From NCBI GenBank assembly GCA_001899085.1, contig MKVB01000006.1, positions 296,107-360,106 of the forward strand: a stretch of DNA of 64,000 bases, given 5' to 3'. The DNA is from Devosia sp. 66-14. GTDB lineage: Bacteria > Pseudomonadota > Alphaproteobacteria > Rhizobiales > Devosiaceae. Below are positions 41,060-53,517 of the stretch, piece after piece (within the stretch, counting starts at the first letter, position 1; each line of letters starts with the position of its first letter). The notes under the pieces were generated by a model. The model saw nothing but the letters and a program-made list of their open reading frames with translations, was not told the origin of the DNA and did no database searches. A program made the translations under genes and the position numbers.

Positions 41060-43843
41060 ATGAGAATTCTGTTCATTGGCGCGCCGATCGCTACGCCAGA
41101 TGCGGCATTGAGCCTTCCCGACAAACTTGCGTACGCCGGCAACGATACCGGGAACCTGCTGATAGGTCAGTCCCTCCATCAGGCGTTGAAATCGTCGGCG
41201 CATGGTTATGGACTCGATGCTTCTCCAGCGAAGATCAACGAAGAGTACGACCTGATAGCAATTGCGGCCGCCAACTTCATCTTCAGGGGGTTTGATCTTT
41301 CTCATTACGCCGCCTTCATCGAAGCGACCAAGCTTCCCGTCATTGTAGTGGGGCTGGGCGCCCAGGCGCCACAAGCCGGGGCGAAATTTTTCGATGTCCC
41401 TGAGGGCAGCAAGCGCTTCCTCAGGGTTGTTTCAGAGCGAAGCAAACTGATCGGTGTTAGAGGGTACTTCTCAGCGCAGGTGATGGAAGACTTCGGCATC
41501 ACTAACGTATGCGTTGTCGGTTGCCCCAGTCTCTACCGGTCAAAAAGGCGCGACCTCCGCATCAGGCGGCTGTCGAACGCAGCAGCGGCGAGGGTCTCGC
41601 TGAACGGGTCGAGGAATGCGTCGAACCATTCCAGTTCACCCGCCTTGGCAGCGCGTGTTGAGAGGGACCTGATACGGCTCTCGATTGAGCACGGATACAG
41701 CTACGTGCTGCAGAGTGAACTACCGGAGATGCAGATCCTCGGCGGAGACCAACTGTCGAGCGAGTTTGCCAACACGCTCCAAGGCGAAGTCAAGCGACAC
41801 ACCATCCCGCTTGGAGTTCCGCAGTATGCCGCCCATGTGCGTGAACACTACCACGCCTTCTTCGACCCTGATCGGTGGGATCAGTACATCAATGATTTCG
41901 ACCTGTCGCTTGGCTCGAGGTTTCACGCAAACCTGATTGCTCTGACGAATGGCGTTCCCGCGATAGTGCTTAGCCACGATTCAAGAACGACTGAATTGTC
42001 GGAACTAATAGGCATTCCTCACGCCGCCATAGACGATGTTACAGGTCTGGATCCGGTCGCGCTCGCAACTGCGGCAGACTTTGATGGGTTCGAGGCGCGC
42101 TATCGTGTTCTATACGACAGGTTTGCTCATTTCCTTGAGGCGAATGGGCTTGAGCACCGTCTTTCCGATGCGCAGCACGTCGACGATATCCACGCACACC
42201 TGGCGCCGGCCGGGCGGATCAGACCGCTGGACAGCCGGACAAAAACGCCAACGCGCATGCAAAGAAAAGCCAGTTCTGTCGGGGCCCGGACCACAGTGTC
42301 GATAACAACAGCACCAAAGCTCGTCTACCACGCCTCTGGGCACTGCCCGATCTGCGAGGCCGACGTTGAGTTCACTGCGCAACATGACTGGTATCGCGAT
42401 CATCTGCTTTGCTCGCGATGCGGATCGATTCCGCGCGAGCGAGCGCTGGCACTCGTTCTGGGGCGACGTTTTCCGAATTGGCGCAACCTCGCTATTCACG
42501 AGTCGTCGCCTCATCCAAGGGGAGCCTCGCTGAAGCTGAAACGGGAGTGCAAGTCGTACGTGGCTTCTCACTACTTCCCTGGCAAGCCTCTGGGGATGGT
42601 CGTGGATGGCTTCCGCAACGAAGATCTCGAAGTGCAAACCTTCCTGGATGAGAGCTTCGATCTGGTCGTGACGCTTGATGTGATGGAACACGTGAACCAG
42701 CCGGGCGACGTCCTGCGGGAAGTTGAACGGACCCTGAAACCGGGGGGGGCCTACATCTTTACCTCTCCGACCTACAAAGACCGCGTAACCAGTGAGCGGC
42801 GAGCGCTGTATAATACCGATGGGTCGATCCTGCACCACGCGGCGCCCGAGTATCATGGCAATCCGATCAACAATGCCGGCTCGCTGGTGACGTTCCACTA
42901 CGGCTATGATTTCGCTGAGCGCGTCTTCGACTGGTCAGGTCTCGATGTCGAAGTCGTTCGCTTTCACGACCACAGTCACGGGCTGATCGGCGAGTTTACC
43001 GAGGTATACGTTGCAACCAAACCTCGTGGCGCGCGTCGCGAGGTTTCGTCCGTCAAGGCGCCGCTTGCGATGGTGGATACCCGTTGGCCGGAAGATATTC
43101 GGTCGCTGTGTGAAACGGCGGCGGGTTCTTTCGGTGTCTCTCCGGAAGTCCACGCCGAAGATTTCATTTTCCGTTTCATTCATGACCATCCAGGGTTCCC
43201 GAGCAAAGCTTCGGCGGTCGACTATTACTTCAGCGATGGGGCGAGGTCGGCGGCGAAGGTACGGGCATTCATCGACCGTTTCCTCGGGGACGACGGGCAG
43301 CAGAAAACAGTCCTTGAGTTCGCCGCCGGATATGGCGCAGTAACCCGGCACGCGGTGGGAGCCCTTTTGCCCCATACGCTGCACAGTTCCGATATCCACC
43401 CTCAGGCGAACGCTTTCCTCGAGCGGCAAATGTCCGTCGATACCGTCCAGTCGGTGGATACACCCGAAGCTCTCGTGCTGCCGACCGAGTACGACGCCAT
43501 CTTCGTGCTGTCCTTCTTCTCGCATATGCCCAGGTCAACGTGGGGGCGCTGGCTGAAGCGGCTATGCGGGGGGCTGCGCAAGGGCGGGGTGTTGCTCTTT
43601 ACGACGCATGGACAGACCAGCATGCAGCACTTTCCGCAGGCGGTGCTCGATCGATCTGGCTTCTGGTTCGACAAGAGCAGCGAACAGGGCGACCTCGAAA
43701 CGGCCGCGTACGGCCAGACCATCACCTCGCAAAGCTTCGTCGAGGCGCAGATCAAGGAACTCGAAGGCGTGGTCGAGTACCTCGAATTCGAGCCGGCTGG
43801 TTGGTGGGAGCACCAGGACACTTACGTCCTGCGAAAGCTTTGA
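41060..43843 (+). CDS. Polysaccharide pyruvyltransferase fused to two methyltransferase domains
   Basis: 927 residues. ~1-390: polysaccharide pyruvyl-transferase-like domain (LIAIAAANFIFRG, VVGLGAQAP, LSLGSRFHANLIALTNGVPAIVLSHDSRT), which would put ketal pyruvate on a glycan. ~420-680: methyltransferase preceded by a zinc-ribbon-like CPIC...CSRCGS pair, with FDLVVTLDVMEHVNQPGDVLREVERTLKPGG. ~700-927: a second methyltransferase with VLEFAAGYGAVTRHAV and YDAIFVLSFFSHM. Begins 20 bp after the previous fusion's stop, so co-transcribed. Catalytic activity of each domain is inference. Confidence 0.85.
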   Translation: MRILFIGAPIATPDAALSLPDKLAYAGNDTGNLLIGQSLHQALKSSAHGYGLDASPAKINEEYDLIAIAAANFIFRGFDLSHYAAFIEATKLPVIVVGLGAQAPQAGAKFFDVPEGSKRFLRVVSERSKLIGVRGYFSAQVMEDFGITNVCVVGCPSLYRSKRRDLRIRRLSNAAAARVSLNGSRNASNHSSSPALAARVERDLIRLSIEHGYSYVLQSELPEMQILGGDQLSSEFANTLQGEVKRHTIPLGVPQYAAHVREHYHAFFDPDRWDQYINDFDLSLGSRFHANLIALTNGVPAIVLSHDSRTTELSELIGIPHAAIDDVTGLDPVALATAADFDGFEARYRVLYDRFAHFLEANGLEHRLSDAQHVDDIHAHLAPAGRIRPLDSRTKTPTRMQRKASSVGARTTVSITTAPKLVYHASGHCPICEADVEFTAQHDWYRDHLLCSRCGSIPRERALALVLGRRFPNWRNLAIHESSPHPRGASLKLKRECKSYVASHYFPGKPLGMVVDGFRNEDLEVQTFLDESFDLVVTLDVMEHVNQPGDVLREVERTLKPGGAYIFTSPTYKDRVTSERRALYNTDGSILHHAAPEYHGNPINNAGSLVTFHYGYDFAERVFDWSGLDVEVVRFHDHSHGLIGEFTEVYVATKPRGARREVSSVKAPLAMVDTRWPEDIRSLCETAAGSFGVSPEVHAEDFIFRFIHDHPGFPSKASAVDYYFSDGARSAAKVRAFIDRFLGDDGQQKTVLEFAAGYGAVTRHAVGALLPHTLHSSDIHPQANAFLERQMSVDTVQSVDTPEALVLPTEYDAIFVLSFFSHMPRSTWGRWLKRLCGGLRKGGVLLFTTHGQTSMQHFPQAVLDRSGFWFDKSSEQGDLETAAYGQTITSQSFVEAQIKELEGVVEYLEFEPAGWWEHQDTYVLRKL

Positions 43844-43879
43844 CGTGATGGGTCACTGTCATGCCGGTCGTCGGCAGGA

Positions 43880-45043
43880 TCAGCCGGTGCCAACGCCGTA
43901 TGTTGCACGCGTGGCCAAGGCACGCCTCCGCTTCCGCTCGGCCAAGCGCATGCCGGGAACCTCTATGTACTTGTAGGTCATAAGGGACAGCGGCACGAGG
44001 ATCACCAGCGTGAGAACCACCGAGAGCAGGAAGGCCGGGGCATCGGGAAGAACCTCATAGAACCAGTCGAAGGCATGCCTGCGCTTGAGCACGTCGATCA
44101 CGAGCGGATGCAACAGGTAGAGGCTGAAACTCGCTCTTCCGAGGGTACCTGTGATGCGGTTCACGAGCCCCTTGATCGGTGCAAGGGCAATCCCGACGAC
44201 CCCGCCGGCAAAGGCAATGGCCCAGACAAGCTTCGTTGCTGCGGGACCGCCATATGCGCCAGTAAGCGTAGATCCCACGCTCATCAGCCAGAGCGTGACT
44301 GCGGCCGATGCCAGGAGCAGCAGTTGTCCGACCAAGCTCTGTCGAACGAGTGACACCCGAAGACGGATCGCTCGCCAGACGAAGTAGCCAAGGATGCCCG
44401 CGGCGAAGTAGAGGGCATGCGCAAGGATGAAGAACTGGCCAAAATCCTTCAATGTCGATGGAGCCGTCGCAAAGACCTCGGTCCACATTGCTGTGACGAA
44501 GATGGAGACGGCGAACAGAGCGGCCGCCCGCCTGAACGAGGTCGTCACAATCAGCAGCACCGGCAGGAGCAGATAAAACAGCATCTCGACGCCGATCGAC
44601 CAAGATGCCCAGACGTAACCGGTCACGTGCTGGGGGATCATGTTGAAGACGAACAGCGCAGAGGATGCGGTCACTGCCAGACCAGGAACGGCACCATACT
44701 CGAGGTACAGGTAAGCCGCGTAGACGAAGATCATCGCGTAGAACAGCGGTGCTATCCTGAAGAACCGCCTTCGGAGGTACTCCGAGATTTCTCCCGCGGT
44801 AGTGAGTCGTCCCGCATAGCCCACACAAAGGCCAAACGCGCTGACGATGTAGAAGAGTGGGACAGCAAACCCGAAATAATTCCCCATGAAACTGAACTGC
44901 TCGGGGATCGCGAGGCCTGGCGCCATCCAGATAAGGTGAAACACCACGATCGCCATGGCGGCCAGAAAGCGGGTCGACTCAAGGCCGGGCAGCTTGGGCC
45001 GCACTGTGCTTCCTGTCTCTGCTTCGAGAGCCGCCGTGGTCAT
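43880..45043 (-). CDS. Acyltransferase-3 family membrane protein (OafA-like)
   Basis: 387 residues with about ten membrane helices. LPGLESTRFLAAMAIVVFHL carries the conserved R and catalytic-region His, and FYIVSAFGLCVGY the FxxSGF-like motif. Members O-acetylate surface polysaccharides. No SGNH periplasmic domain. Convergent with the pyruvyltransferase gene; 40 bp after the next methyltransferase on the minus strand. Confidence 0.9.
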   Translation of the reverse strand: MTTAALEAETGSTVRPKLPGLESTRFLAAMAIVVFHLIWMAPGLAIPEQFSFMGNYFGFAVPLFYIVSAFGLCVGYAGRLTTAGEISEYLRRRFFRIAPLFYAMIFVYAAYLYLEYGAVPGLAVTASSALFVFNMIPQHVTGYVWASWSIGVEMLFYLLLPVLLIVTTSFRRAAALFAVSIFVTAMWTEVFATAPSTLKDFGQFFILAHALYFAAGILGYFVWRAIRLRVSLVRQSLVGQLLLLASAAVTLWLMSVGSTLTGAYGGPAATKLVWAIAFAGGVVGIALAPIKGLVNRITGTLGRASFSLYLLHPLVIDVLKRRHAFDWFYEVLPDAPAFLLSVVLTLVILVPLSLMTYKYIEVPGMRLAERKRRRALATRATYGVGTG

Positions 45044-45083
45044 TGGTTTTCCTGGTCTGTTCGAGCTGGCCCGCCCGCGAAGG

Positions 45084-45773
45084 TTATGGGCGCAACGTAA
45101 TCGCTTGTGCCGACGGAAATTCCACCGTCGAGATGGTTATGGATGACGCGCCCGCCTGAAGAGCGTAGGTCCAGAAATCGGCACCGAATTCGGTCCTCAC
45201 CGCGAAGTCCTGGCGGCCTGCAAAGCTGGGTGCGCCGTGAAAGCTCAGCGGCAGATTGTCTCGACTGCGAGAAAGGCGGCCGACGATGATCGGTATCGTG
45301 AAGATTACCGCACCGCGCCAGGCCGTGACTCTCATGCACTCTCGAAGGGCTTGGCGTGGATCCTCGACGTGCTCGAGAGTGTCCGAATGGATCACCAGAT
45401 CAAATGCCCCGTCGGAGAACGGCATCGCATGCATATCAATCTGAGGGTAGTTGTGACGCTGATAGTTCGGCAAGTTTGCGAGGGCGTCCGATACCCCCTG
45501 GCAGCCGTTCAGATCCAGCACTCTGATGCTCTCGGCACCCAACTGACGCAGCGGTGCAGTCAGCCCCATGAACGCGCTGATGGCTGAACCCAATGCGCAC
45601 CCTCGAAGGTTGGTGCCACAGTCGGCGCACTTGGTTCCCTGTTGACGGTCGATATAGTCGACCTCGACCGCGTCGAGTTCCCACTCGGCGATGAGTTCAG
45701 ACCACAACACCTGCGTGTCCGTAAACACGGATCCTCCACATACGGCGCACGTCGGCAATACTCCGACCTCCAT
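45084..45773 (-). CDS. SAM-dependent methyltransferase with N-terminal Cys motifs
   Basis: 229 residues. Cys pairs CAVCGG (residues ~9-14) and CADCGTNLRGC (~49-59) form a zinc-ribbon-like start, resembling the CPIC/CSRC of the 927-residue fusion. The methyltransferase core includes VLDLNGCQGVSDAL, FDLVIHSDTLEHVEDPRQALRECMRV and VIFTIPI. Glycan or lipid-carrier methylation is inferred from context. Confidence 0.78.
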   Translation of the reverse strand: MEVGVLPTCAVCGGSVFTDTQVLWSELIAEWELDAVEVDYIDRQQGTKCADCGTNLRGCALGSAISAFMGLTAPLRQLGAESIRVLDLNGCQGVSDALANLPNYQRHNYPQIDMHAMPFSDGAFDLVIHSDTLEHVEDPRQALRECMRVTAWRGAVIFTIPIIVGRLSRSRDNLPLSFHGAPSFAGRQDFAVRTEFGADFWTYALQAGASSITISTVEFPSAQAITLRP

Positions 45774-45824
45774 AGCTTCATCCCCTCAGTCGGGGGCTGT
45801 CGCCACCGACGACTATCATCTGCT

Positions 45825-46529
45825 TCACCCGAACGACTTCACCCTGCCCTTTTCCAGCTCCAGCCGCTTGTTACAGGTCTTTTTGAGCAGCTCCTCGCTG
45901 TGGCTGGCGAGCACGATGATGCCAGCCCTTTCAGCGAGTTCATCCATGCGCTGCTTGGCCTTCACCTGGAAGGCGGCGTCCCCGGCGCCGATCCACTCGT
46001 CCATCAGCAAGATTTCAGGGTCGAGCGTGGTGGCGATGGCGAACGCCAGGCGAGCGGCCATGCCCTGGCTGTAACTACGGAACGGCATGTCGATGAACTC
46101 GCCGAGTTCGGAAAACTCGATGATCTCCTCGGTACGGGCGGCGATCTGGTCCTCGGTCCAGCCGTTGATCAGGCCGCGCAGCAGAATGTTGCGACGGCCG
46201 GTCGCTTCCTGTCGGAAGCCTATGCTGATGTTGAACAGGGCATCGACCCTACCCTTGATGTCGAGCTTACCGGCGGTCGGCTCGTAAATGCCGTAGAGCA
46301 CTTTGAGGAGCGTCGTCTTGCCAGCGCCGTTCGCTCCGACCAGGCCAAGACGATCGCCTGCTTCCAGCTCGAAGCTGACTCCGTCCAGGGCCGTGACGAA
46401 GCGATGGCGGCCCGAGCCGCTGATAGTGCCGCCCGTCTGCTGCGGCAAGCGCTTGTCGCGCGGACGCAGTGTGAGCTTTTCGCGCACGTGATAAGCAAGC
46501 CGCAGGTCGTTTGCTTTGATTGAAATCAT
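45825..46529 (-). CDS. wzt: Polysaccharide export ABC ATPase (Wzt/KpsT type)
   Basis: 234 residues. Walker A GANGAGKTTLLK, signature YSQGMAARLAFAIATTL, Walker B PEILLMDEW, with H-loop ASHSEE. Powers export of undecaprenyl-linked O-antigen or capsular glycan with the adjacent permease. It lacks the ~170-residue C-terminal carbohydrate-binding domain of Wzt proteins that recognise a terminal cap, so export is probably cap-independent (short, KpsT-like form). Coupled to the permease by TGATG. Confidence 0.9.
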   Translation of the reverse strand: MISIKANDLRLAYHVREKLTLRPRDKRLPQQTGGTISGSGRHRFVTALDGVSFELEAGDRLGLVGANGAGKTTLLKVLYGIYEPTAGKLDIKGRVDALFNISIGFRQEATGRRNILLRGLINGWTEDQIAARTEEIIEFSELGEFIDMPFRSYSQGMAARLAFAIATTLDPEILLMDEWIGAGDAAFQVKAKQRMDELAERAGIIVLASHSEELLKKTCNKRLELEKGRVKSFG

Positions 46530-47317
46530 CAGAGGACCAGCGCGACCTGCCGCCGCAGCGTGCCCAGAAGAAAAATGGCGAGCACCCAGAATGCGACGCC
46601 AACGACGAGGCAGGCGCTCAGCGCCAACACCGGAACCGTGCCGTCAACAATCGGCTGGCGCACTGCGTCCAGCAAGTAGGTGAAGGGGTTCCAATCATAC
46701 AGCGCGCCGCGAAGCCCCCCCTCGCCGCCGTGGACCCAGAACACCGGTGTCGCAAACATGGCGACGCGCATCAAATTGCTGACGATGAACTGGCTGTCGG
46801 GAAAGAAGACGCCCAGGAACGCGAAGACCACGATCATGGGTGGCGAGACAACGAGAACCACGAGCACCCCTACGAGCGACCACAACCATGCCATCGCAGG
46901 AGCAGCTCCCATCACCAGCAGGATGCCGAAACAACCCAGAACCGCATAGGCAGCGCGGATGACGTTCTGCAGAGTCAACCGCATGACGTATACGGAGAGC
47001 GGCAAGGTGGTCCCGCTGATGAAGCTCTCTTCGCGCTGAAACAGGTTCACTGCCTGGGTGACGTTGTCGCTGATATAGGTCCACACCAGCAACCCGACTG
47101 CCACATAGATCGCATAGTGCTGATCAACGGGGCCGGGATTGAAAACAAAAATGAAGGTGCCTGCGAAGGCCAGATAGTTAATCAGCAGCCAGAGCGGGCC
47201 GAGCGTGGTGCGGCGATGCTGATCGAAAATGTCCTCAGTCGCTAAAGTGATCCAGACACGCCGCTGCTCGTAGCCGCCGACGATGTCGGTGAGCGCGTTG
47301 CTTAGAATCTTGAGCAT
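46529..47317 (-). CDS. wzm: Polysaccharide export ABC permease (Wzm type)
   Basis: 262-residue ABC-2-type inner-membrane protein with six helices. RRTTLGPLWLLINYLAFAGTFIFVF is the amphipathic start and first helix, then LFQREESFISGTTLPLSVYVMRL and the C-terminal WNPFTYLLDAVRQPI with QVALVL. Together with Wzt it flips a lipid-linked glycan to the periplasm. First gene of the minus-strand export set, 118 bp after the epimerase stop. Confidence 0.9.
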   Translation of the reverse strand: MLKILSNALTDIVGGYEQRRVWITLATEDIFDQHRRTTLGPLWLLINYLAFAGTFIFVFNPGPVDQHYAIYVAVGLLVWTYISDNVTQAVNLFQREESFISGTTLPLSVYVMRLTLQNVIRAAYAVLGCFGILLVMGAAPAMAWLWSLVGVLVVLVVSPPMIVVFAFLGVFFPDSQFIVSNLMRVAMFATPVFWVHGGEGGLRGALYDWNPFTYLLDAVRQPIVDGTVPVLALSACLVVGVAFWVLAIFLLGTLRRQVALVL

Positions 47318-47435
47318 AGTGGCACCGGGCGATTTCCGTGCGCTCGCGTAGCACGGGGAGCGGTCGAGGCCAATTGCAGCAATGCCACGTCCTGGGATTG
47401 CTACCGCAAACTGTGGTCGGGCGGCACGGGCGTCG

Positions 47436-47861
47436 TCAGGCGGGCTGAAGCTCCGGCTTCACCTCCTCAAGCTCGATCAGCGTGCCGTCGAAATCCTTGG
47501 GATGCAGGAACACTACCGGCAGGCCATGGGCGCCGATCCTGGGCTTACCGTCGCCGAGCACGCGAGCTCCGGCTTCGACGAGGGTGCGGATGGACGAGGC
47601 AATGTCTGGCACCTCGTAGCAGACGTGATGCATACCGCCCGACGGGTTGCTTTCGAGGAACTTGGCAATCGGCGAGTTTGCACCGAGCGGCGCCATCAGT
47701 TCGATCTTGGTGTTCTCGAGATGCACAAAAACGACGGTCACGCCGTGTTCGGGCAGATCGTTCGGATGGTGCACATCGGCACCAAGCAGATCGCGGTACT
47801 TCGCAGCAGCTGCGGCGAGATTCGGGACTGCGATGGCAAGGTGGTTTAGACGGCCGATCAT
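47436..47861 (-). CDS. mce: Methylmalonyl-CoA epimerase
   Basis: 141 residues, VOC/glyoxalase fold: IGRLNHLAIAVPNLAAAAAKY, MHHVCYEVPDI and a C-terminal GTLIELEEVKPE with metal-binding His/Glu. Interconverts (2S)- and (2R)-methylmalonyl-CoA between propionyl-CoA carboxylase and the mutase, whose genes lie 2 kb away but in a separate unit. The start MIGRLNH is used because the family begins there; in-frame ATGs exist upstream (47870, 47927). Inserted among glycan genes, an unusual place. Confidence 0.93.
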   Translation of the reverse strand: MIGRLNHLAIAVPNLAAAAAKYRDLLGADVHHPNDLPEHGVTVVFVHLENTKIELMAPLGANSPIAKFLESNPSGGMHHVCYEVPDIASSIRTLVEAGARVLGDGKPRIGAHGLPVVFLHPKDFDGTLIELEEVKPELQPA

Positions 47862-48147
47862 CGCGGGCATCGGGCAGGTGCTGCCCCCCTCCACCGCCCT
47901 TCGGAAACTGGCCATCCCCCATCCCACGCAGGACCAAGCTGACTACGAATGAAACGCACGGCATGAGTTTGGAACACGGGACCACCGATTCTAGGACAGG
48001 TTTCGCTGGCCATTGCTTCGAAAGGGACGAGGGCCGACGGTAGCGGTGCTGGCGGCTCTGGGCAACCGGATCCGTCCTTGGTCGGGTCGCCCTCGCTGCG
48101 TGCGGTATGCGTTTGCCTAGAGGTACGCTTGCCGGTATGGCTTCGCG

Positions 48148-49281
48148 ATGAGTACTTCGCAGCAGCCGGCGACGATCGGCGCCGAATTCGACTATCTCGC
48201 CACGCAGGAGCCGGACGTTGATCCGCTTTGCCGGCGGACGGAGCCCACCAAGAGATCTGCCGTGGTCGCCACGATGCGGGACGAGGGGCTGGTTATCCTC
48301 GAATGGGTCGCGCATTATCGGGCGCTCGGCTTTGATACGATCGTCGTCTATACGAACGACAACACCGATGGCTCCGACGATCTGTTGCTCGCACTTCATC
48401 GCGCGGGGGTGATCAACTGGATTCAGAACGTCGTTCCCGGGGACCTGTCGCCGCAGCTCAAAGCCTACCGCCACGCCTTCTGGTTCTCGCCGGAGGTGGC
48501 GCGACACGACTGGGTCATGTTCATCGATGCCGATGAATTTCTCATTCCGCTGCGCAACGGGACGCTTGCCCAGATTGGCGATTACATCGAGCAAATCGAG
48601 GCGCTGGGCGCCTCGTCGATCTCGCTGAACTGGCAGTGGTTCGCAGGTGAGGGAGAGTTCGCTCCATCAAATGGCCTGTTGGCGGAGAGATATCGGGATG
48701 CGTTACCGCATGACCACGTCAAAACACTGTTCCGCCTGCGCGATGCGGCGAGTATCGATGCTCACCATGCCGAGCTGGTCGACGGTCTGGCTGTGAACGG
48801 CGATGGGCAGCCGCGGACCTCGACCCTGCCGCACCTCGAGGAGCCAGCTTGGAAGCTGGGCCATATCAACCACTACTGGAACCGCTCATTTCAGGAGTAC
48901 TACGTCAAGCGGCAGCGGGGGCGAGGAGTTTCAGACCGCACCCTCAGGGACATCTCCGCGTTCTTTAGTTGGGGGCGTATCGGCCACATCAAGCGGGTAA
49001 CCCATCCCCGCCCCGAACACCTGTCGAGAGTACGAGCTGGGATAGAATCCCTGCGCTCGCTGCCAGGCGTCGCCGATGCAGAGCGAGCCGTAGCTGAGGC
49101 CTTCAGACGCCGAGTTGGAACGCCAGAGGTGCGAGCGATGTACGATCAAGGATTGGCAGCTCAGACTGCCGAAATGACCGCTCCGCCTTTGCCAACGCTC
49201 AAATCCGATGAGCGTTTGGTGTGGGGCGGCATCGTCGTCACCAGTCCTCCTGACGGCGAAACTTGGCCCGGCATCGAGTAA
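48148..49281 (+). CDS. GT2/GT92-like glycosyltransferase
   Basis: 377 residues. SAVVATMRDEGLVILEWVAHYRALGFDTIVVY is the PF13704/GT92-type opening, with VMFIDADEFLIP (DxD). HLEEPAWKLGHINHYWNRSFQEYYVKRQRGRG is the characteristic late block. Cytoplasmic, probably extends a surface glycan. No clear Shine-Dalgarno. Transcribed alone, convergent with mcm, with a 130-bp gap in which I see no strong terminator. Confidence 0.85.
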   Translation: MSTSQQPATIGAEFDYLATQEPDVDPLCRRTEPTKRSAVVATMRDEGLVILEWVAHYRALGFDTIVVYTNDNTDGSDDLLLALHRAGVINWIQNVVPGDLSPQLKAYRHAFWFSPEVARHDWVMFIDADEFLIPLRNGTLAQIGDYIEQIEALGASSISLNWQWFAGEGEFAPSNGLLAERYRDALPHDHVKTLFRLRDAASIDAHHAELVDGLAVNGDGQPRTSTLPHLEEPAWKLGHINHYWNRSFQEYYVKRQRGRGVSDRTLRDISAFFSWGRIGHIKRVTHPRPEHLSRVRAGIESLRSLPGVADAERAVAEAFRRRVGTPEVRAMYDQGLAAQTAEMTAPPLPTLKSDERLVWGGIVVTSPPDGETWPGIE

Positions 49282-49411
49282 CGGGCGCCAGTGTCGGCGT
49301 TGCGACAGTTGAATGCGGCGCGGTCTCGATCGCGTCAGCGACACTGACCGGTTCGCGGCTAAACGCCCCAATGTGGGAAGCTCGTTAGGTCCGGTCTACC
49401 GCGGTACACGA

Positions 49412-51540
<2,129 letters not shown>

Positions 51541-51544
<4 letters not shown>

Positions 51545-53517
51545 ACCGCCTCGAACTCCAGGATCACCTCGTCCACCGCCAGCACCGACCCTGGTTTGAC
51601 GCGGACCTTGCTGATCCGCGCGCGCTTCTCAGCCTTCAGCACGTTCTCCATCTTCATCGCTTCGACGATCGCGAGGGTCTGGCCGTCCTCGACGATATCG
51701 CCTTCGGCGACGTCGATGCGAACGATCTGGCCGGGCATCGGGCAGAGCAGGAACTTCGAAAGGTCGGGCGGCAGCTTGATCGGCATCAGCGGCATCAGGT
51801 CGGCGACCTGCGGCAGCAATACCTTGGCGACCAGATCGGCGCCGCGCCAGCGCAGGCGGAAGCCGCCGGTGACGCGGTCGAGCTTGACGTGATGCAGGCG
51901 CCCATCGACGCGGGCGATGCAGAGGCTGTTGCCCGGTTTCCAACCGCTCTCGACCAAGAGCTTCTTGCCGTCCGGCGCGGTGAGCCAATACTCGATGCCA
52001 TCGGCCCGCACCGAGAAATCCCAACGCTGGGCGCCGATGAGCACGGCGCGCGGCTCAGGCGTCGTCGGATAGAGGCGTTTATCGAGCGCGAAGGCAGAGC
52101 AGCAGGCGAGTGCCGCCAGATGCGTCAGAGATTCCGCATCCGGCGTTACGCCGCTGAAACCGTTGGGGAATTCCTCGGCGATATAGCCGGTGGTTAGGCG
52201 GCCGGCACGGAAGCGTTCCTGGCCCATGACGGCCGAGAGGAACGGGATGTTGTTGCCGACACCTTCGAGTTCGAACTCGTCGAGCGCCACCTCCATCGCG
52301 TCGATTGCTTCCGTGCGGGTCGGAGCCCAGGTGCAGAGCTTGGCGATCATCGGGTCGTAGAAGGTGGAGATCTCGCCACCCTCCGCGACGCCGGTATCGT
52401 TGCGCACCACCAGTTCGGCGCCGGCCTCCTCGGCCGGCGGGCTGTAACGGGTGAGCCGGCCGGTCGAAGGCAGGAAGTTGCGGAACGGGTCCTCGGCGTA
52501 GATGCGGCTTTCGATGGCCCAGCCGGTTATGCCGACATCGGCCTGGGTAAGCGGCAGCTTCTCGCCTGATGCGGCGAGGAACATCAGTTCGACCAGGTCG
52601 AGGCCGGTGATCAGTTCGGTGACGGGATGCTCTACCTGCAGCCGGGTGTTCATCTCGAGGAAGTAGAAGTTGCGGTCCTTGTCGACGATGAACTCGACGG
52701 TGCCGGCCGAAGTGTAACCCACCGCCTTGGCGAGGGCGACGGATTGCTCGCCCATGGCCTTGCGGGTCGCGGCATCGAGGAACGGCGACGGCGCCTCCTC
52801 GATGACCTTCTGATTGCGGCGCTGGATCGAGCATTCGCGCTCGTTGAGCCAGAGGACATTGCCGTGCTGATCTCCGATCAGCTGGATTTCGATGTGCCGC
52901 GGCTCGGTGACGAATTTCTCGATGAAGATGCGATCGTCGCCGAAGCTGGAGGCGGCCTCGGACTTCGAGCGCTCAAAGCCTTCGCGGGCCTCGGCGTCGG
53001 TGTGGGCAATGCGCATGCCCTTGCCACCACCACCGGCCGAAGCCTTGATCATCACCGGATAGCCGATGGAGCGCGAGATGGTGACGGCCTCTTCGGCATC
53101 GGCGATGAGGCCCATATGCCCGGGCACGGTCGAGACGCCGGCCGCGGCGGCCAGCTTCTTCGACGTGATCTTGTCGCCCATTGCCTCGATGGCTTTGACC
53201 GGCGGGCCGACGAAGATGATGTTCTCGGCCTCGAGGGCAGCGGCGAAGGCGGGATTCTCCGACAGGAAACCGTAGCCGGGGTGGACCGCTTCGGCGCCGG
53301 TGGCCTTACAGGCGGCGACGATCTTGTCGATCGAGAGATAGGAGTCGCGGGCGGCGGAACCGCCGATATGCACGGCTTCATCGGCAAGCTTTACGTGCAC
53401 AGCGTCTCGGTCGGCGTCGGAGTACACGGCAATGGTGCGGATGCCCATGCGCTTGGCGGTGCGGATAACGCGACAGGCGATCTCGCCGCGATTGGCGATG
53501 AGGAGGGAGGAGAACAT
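51541..53517 (-). CDS. pccA: Propionyl-CoA carboxylase alpha subunit
   Basis: 658 residues: biotin carboxylase with N-terminal [24 protein letters not shown], an ATP-grasp domain ([13 protein letters not shown]), and [15 protein letters not shown]; a linker; and a C-terminal biotinyl domain with [13 protein letters not shown]-dependent carboxylation of biotin for propionyl-CoA. Length is as usual. Begins directly after the kptA stop with no gap (TGA then ATG) and is coupled to mcm. Confidence 0.97.
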
